NCBI RefSeq assembly: GCF_000738265.1
Contig: NZ_JFCQ01000029.1
Coordinates: 124,001 to 188,000 of the forward strand
Direction: 5' to 3'
Source: Corynebacterium jeikeium
Lineage (GTDB): Bacteria; Actinomycetota; Actinomycetes; Mycobacteriales; Mycobacteriaceae
DNA: 64,000 bases
Position 1 is the first letter of the stretch. Every line of letters begins with the position of its first letter. Position numbers and translations under genes: made by a program. Below the pieces are notes generated by a model. It saw only the letters and a program-made list of their open reading frames with translations. It searched no databases and was not told where the DNA came from. Of the stretch, positions 63,162 through 64,000 are shown one piece after another.

Positions 63162-63286
63162 GTTCCTATAAGTCCTTCCTCGTATTAAGCTCTCTAGCTT
63201 TCAGCTTTTCTAGCCTTTATCGACCTTATAGCCTACCTTGTCCCCATAGAGCTGTATATGGTGCCCGGGTATGGCACGATTCACCT

Positions 63287-64000
63287 GTGACTTTTAACAA
63301 CAATCTGAACAATTATTCCGACCGTGGACAGCGCGGAGGCACCGGCTCCGGCGGAGGCGGTTTCGGCCTCGGGGGCGGGGGTGGCAACCAAGGTGGGGGC
63401 GGCGGCCTGTTTACCGGCCTACTTTTTGGCGCCCTCGCCCGCCGCTTCGGCATTCCGGGAATCATCGTTGCCGCCATTCTGGTGTTCCTCTTTAACGGTG
63501 GACTCGGAATGTTGGGTGGAAACAATGCCTCCGACCAGCGTGCGGGCGTCAGTAATAGTAGGCAGGGTGAAGGCTTCGAGCACTGCAAGACCGCCGATGA
63601 CGCGAATAAGCACGACGACTGCCGAATCCTGGCGACCGCGACTTCCGTCGACGATTTCTGGGGCCGAGCACTTCCCGAGGAAGCCGGGATCGATTACACC
63701 AAGCCGGGGCTTGTGATTGCCGAAGGCCAAACCAGTACCAGGTGCGGATCGGCAAACCTCGCCAACACCGGGCCTTTCTACTGCCCGGGCGACGAGACGG
63801 TGTACATGTCCACGCCCTTCTTTAAGGAGCTAAAACAGATGGGCGGTTCCGATGGACCGTTCGCACAGATGTACGTCACTGCCCACGAGTTCGGCCACCA
63901 CATTCAGCAGCTGGAAGGGAACCTGGGGCTAAGCGACTACGACAATCCAGGCGAGGACTCCAATGCGGTGAAAATGGAAGTCCAAGCCGACTGCTACGCC
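63287..64000 (+). CDS. YpfJ-family neutral zinc metallopeptidase, N-terminal part (runs off window)
   Basis: The first 238 residues of a protein continuing past the right edge. It starts at GTG 63287. The first 45 residues are Gly-rich, and a hydrophobic segment (GIIVAAILVFLF, about 54-71) could be a membrane anchor. The soluble domain follows, with the zinc-binding HEFGHH at 200-205 and surrounding cysteines (HCKTADD, CRILAT, CGSAN, YCPGD). The family is a predicted extracytoplasmic metalloprotease of unknown role. It is divergent from aspS across about 125 bp. Confidence 0.85.
   Translation, partial: MTFNNNLNNYSDRGQRGGTGSGGGGFGLGGGGGNQGGGGGLFTGLLFGALARRFGIPGIIVAAILVFLFNGGLGMLGGNNASDQRAGVSNSRQGEGFEHCKTADDANKHDDCRILATATSVDDFWGRALPEEAGIDYTKPGLVIAEGQTSTRCGSANLANTGPFYCPGDETVYMSTPFFKELKQMGGSDGPFAQMYVTAHEFGHHIQQLEGNLGLSDYDNPGEDSNAVKMEVQADCYA

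Noticed and set aside
61563-63188. Plus-strand open frame of 541 codons opposite aspS
   Set aside because: Antisense shadow of a gene with all class II synthetase motifs.

Overview
The window is a 64-kb piece of a Corynebacterium chromosome, G+C-rich and made almost entirely of core genes. The assignment rests on the mptB-type mannosyltransferase of mycolate-containing Actinobacteria, zwf with the actinobacterial partner opcA, mihF next to gmk and rpoZ, a helicase-defective priA, and a gene order that I recall as matching Corynebacterium glutamicum and, in parts, Mycobacterium. No tRNA, rRNA, insertion sequence, prophage, CRISPR array or gene-free stretch above 300 bp was found. The longest intergenic region is about 280 bp, between mihF and pyrF. 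I cannot name the species from sequence alone.

Layout. Positions 1-3.7 kb (plus strand) hold the end of mptB, an ABC exporter (ATPase and permease) and heme A synthase ctaA. At 3.7-4.5 kb is an unrecognised membrane protein, followed by ctaB on the minus strand. Positions 5.7-12.6 kb (plus) carry the pentose-phosphate operon tkt-tal-zwf-opcA-pgl. From there nearly everything is on the minus strand. Reading in the direction of transcription, the blocks are: gap-pgk-tpiA-ppc-secG (19.0-12.6 kb); uvrC-rapZ-yvcK-whiA, preceded by a PH-domain protein (24.7-19.2 kb); rpe-ribD-ribE-ribBA-ribH (29.0-24.7 kb); metK-priA-def-fmt-rsmB (35.4-29.0 kb); mihF-gmk-rpoZ-coaBC (38.0-35.5 kb); pyrR-pyrB-pyrC-carA-carB-pyrF (46.7-38.3 kb); aroC-aroK-aroB-aroQ-pepQ-efp-nusB (52.6-46.8 kb); and aspS, a kinase-fold protein, rarA, alaS, ruvX, mltG, aroE and a small prepilin-peptidase-like gene (63.2-52.7 kb). 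A plus-strand zinc metallopeptidase runs off the right end.

Functionally the window holds lower glycolysis with anaplerosis, the oxidative and non-oxidative pentose-phosphate pathway, all of riboflavin synthesis, most of de novo pyrimidine synthesis, most of the shikimate pathway, SAM synthesis, and housekeeping for translation and repair. The pathways share intermediates: tkt/tal/rpe supply erythrose-4-phosphate for aro and ribulose-5-phosphate for rib, and ppc draws on phosphoenolpyruvate that aro also needs.

The most informative unannotated signals are regulatory: a McbR-type operator inside the metK promoter, a PyrR-binding-like loop next to the pyrR ribosome binding site, a promoter plus terminator-like hairpin in the mihF leader, two adjacent palindromes between ribD and ribE, and an intercistronic terminator between gap and pgk. 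I did not find a convincing new multi-gene system. The best candidates for unknown biology are the membrane gene between ctaA and ctaB, the orphan A24 peptidase, and the kinase-fold protein upstream of rarA.
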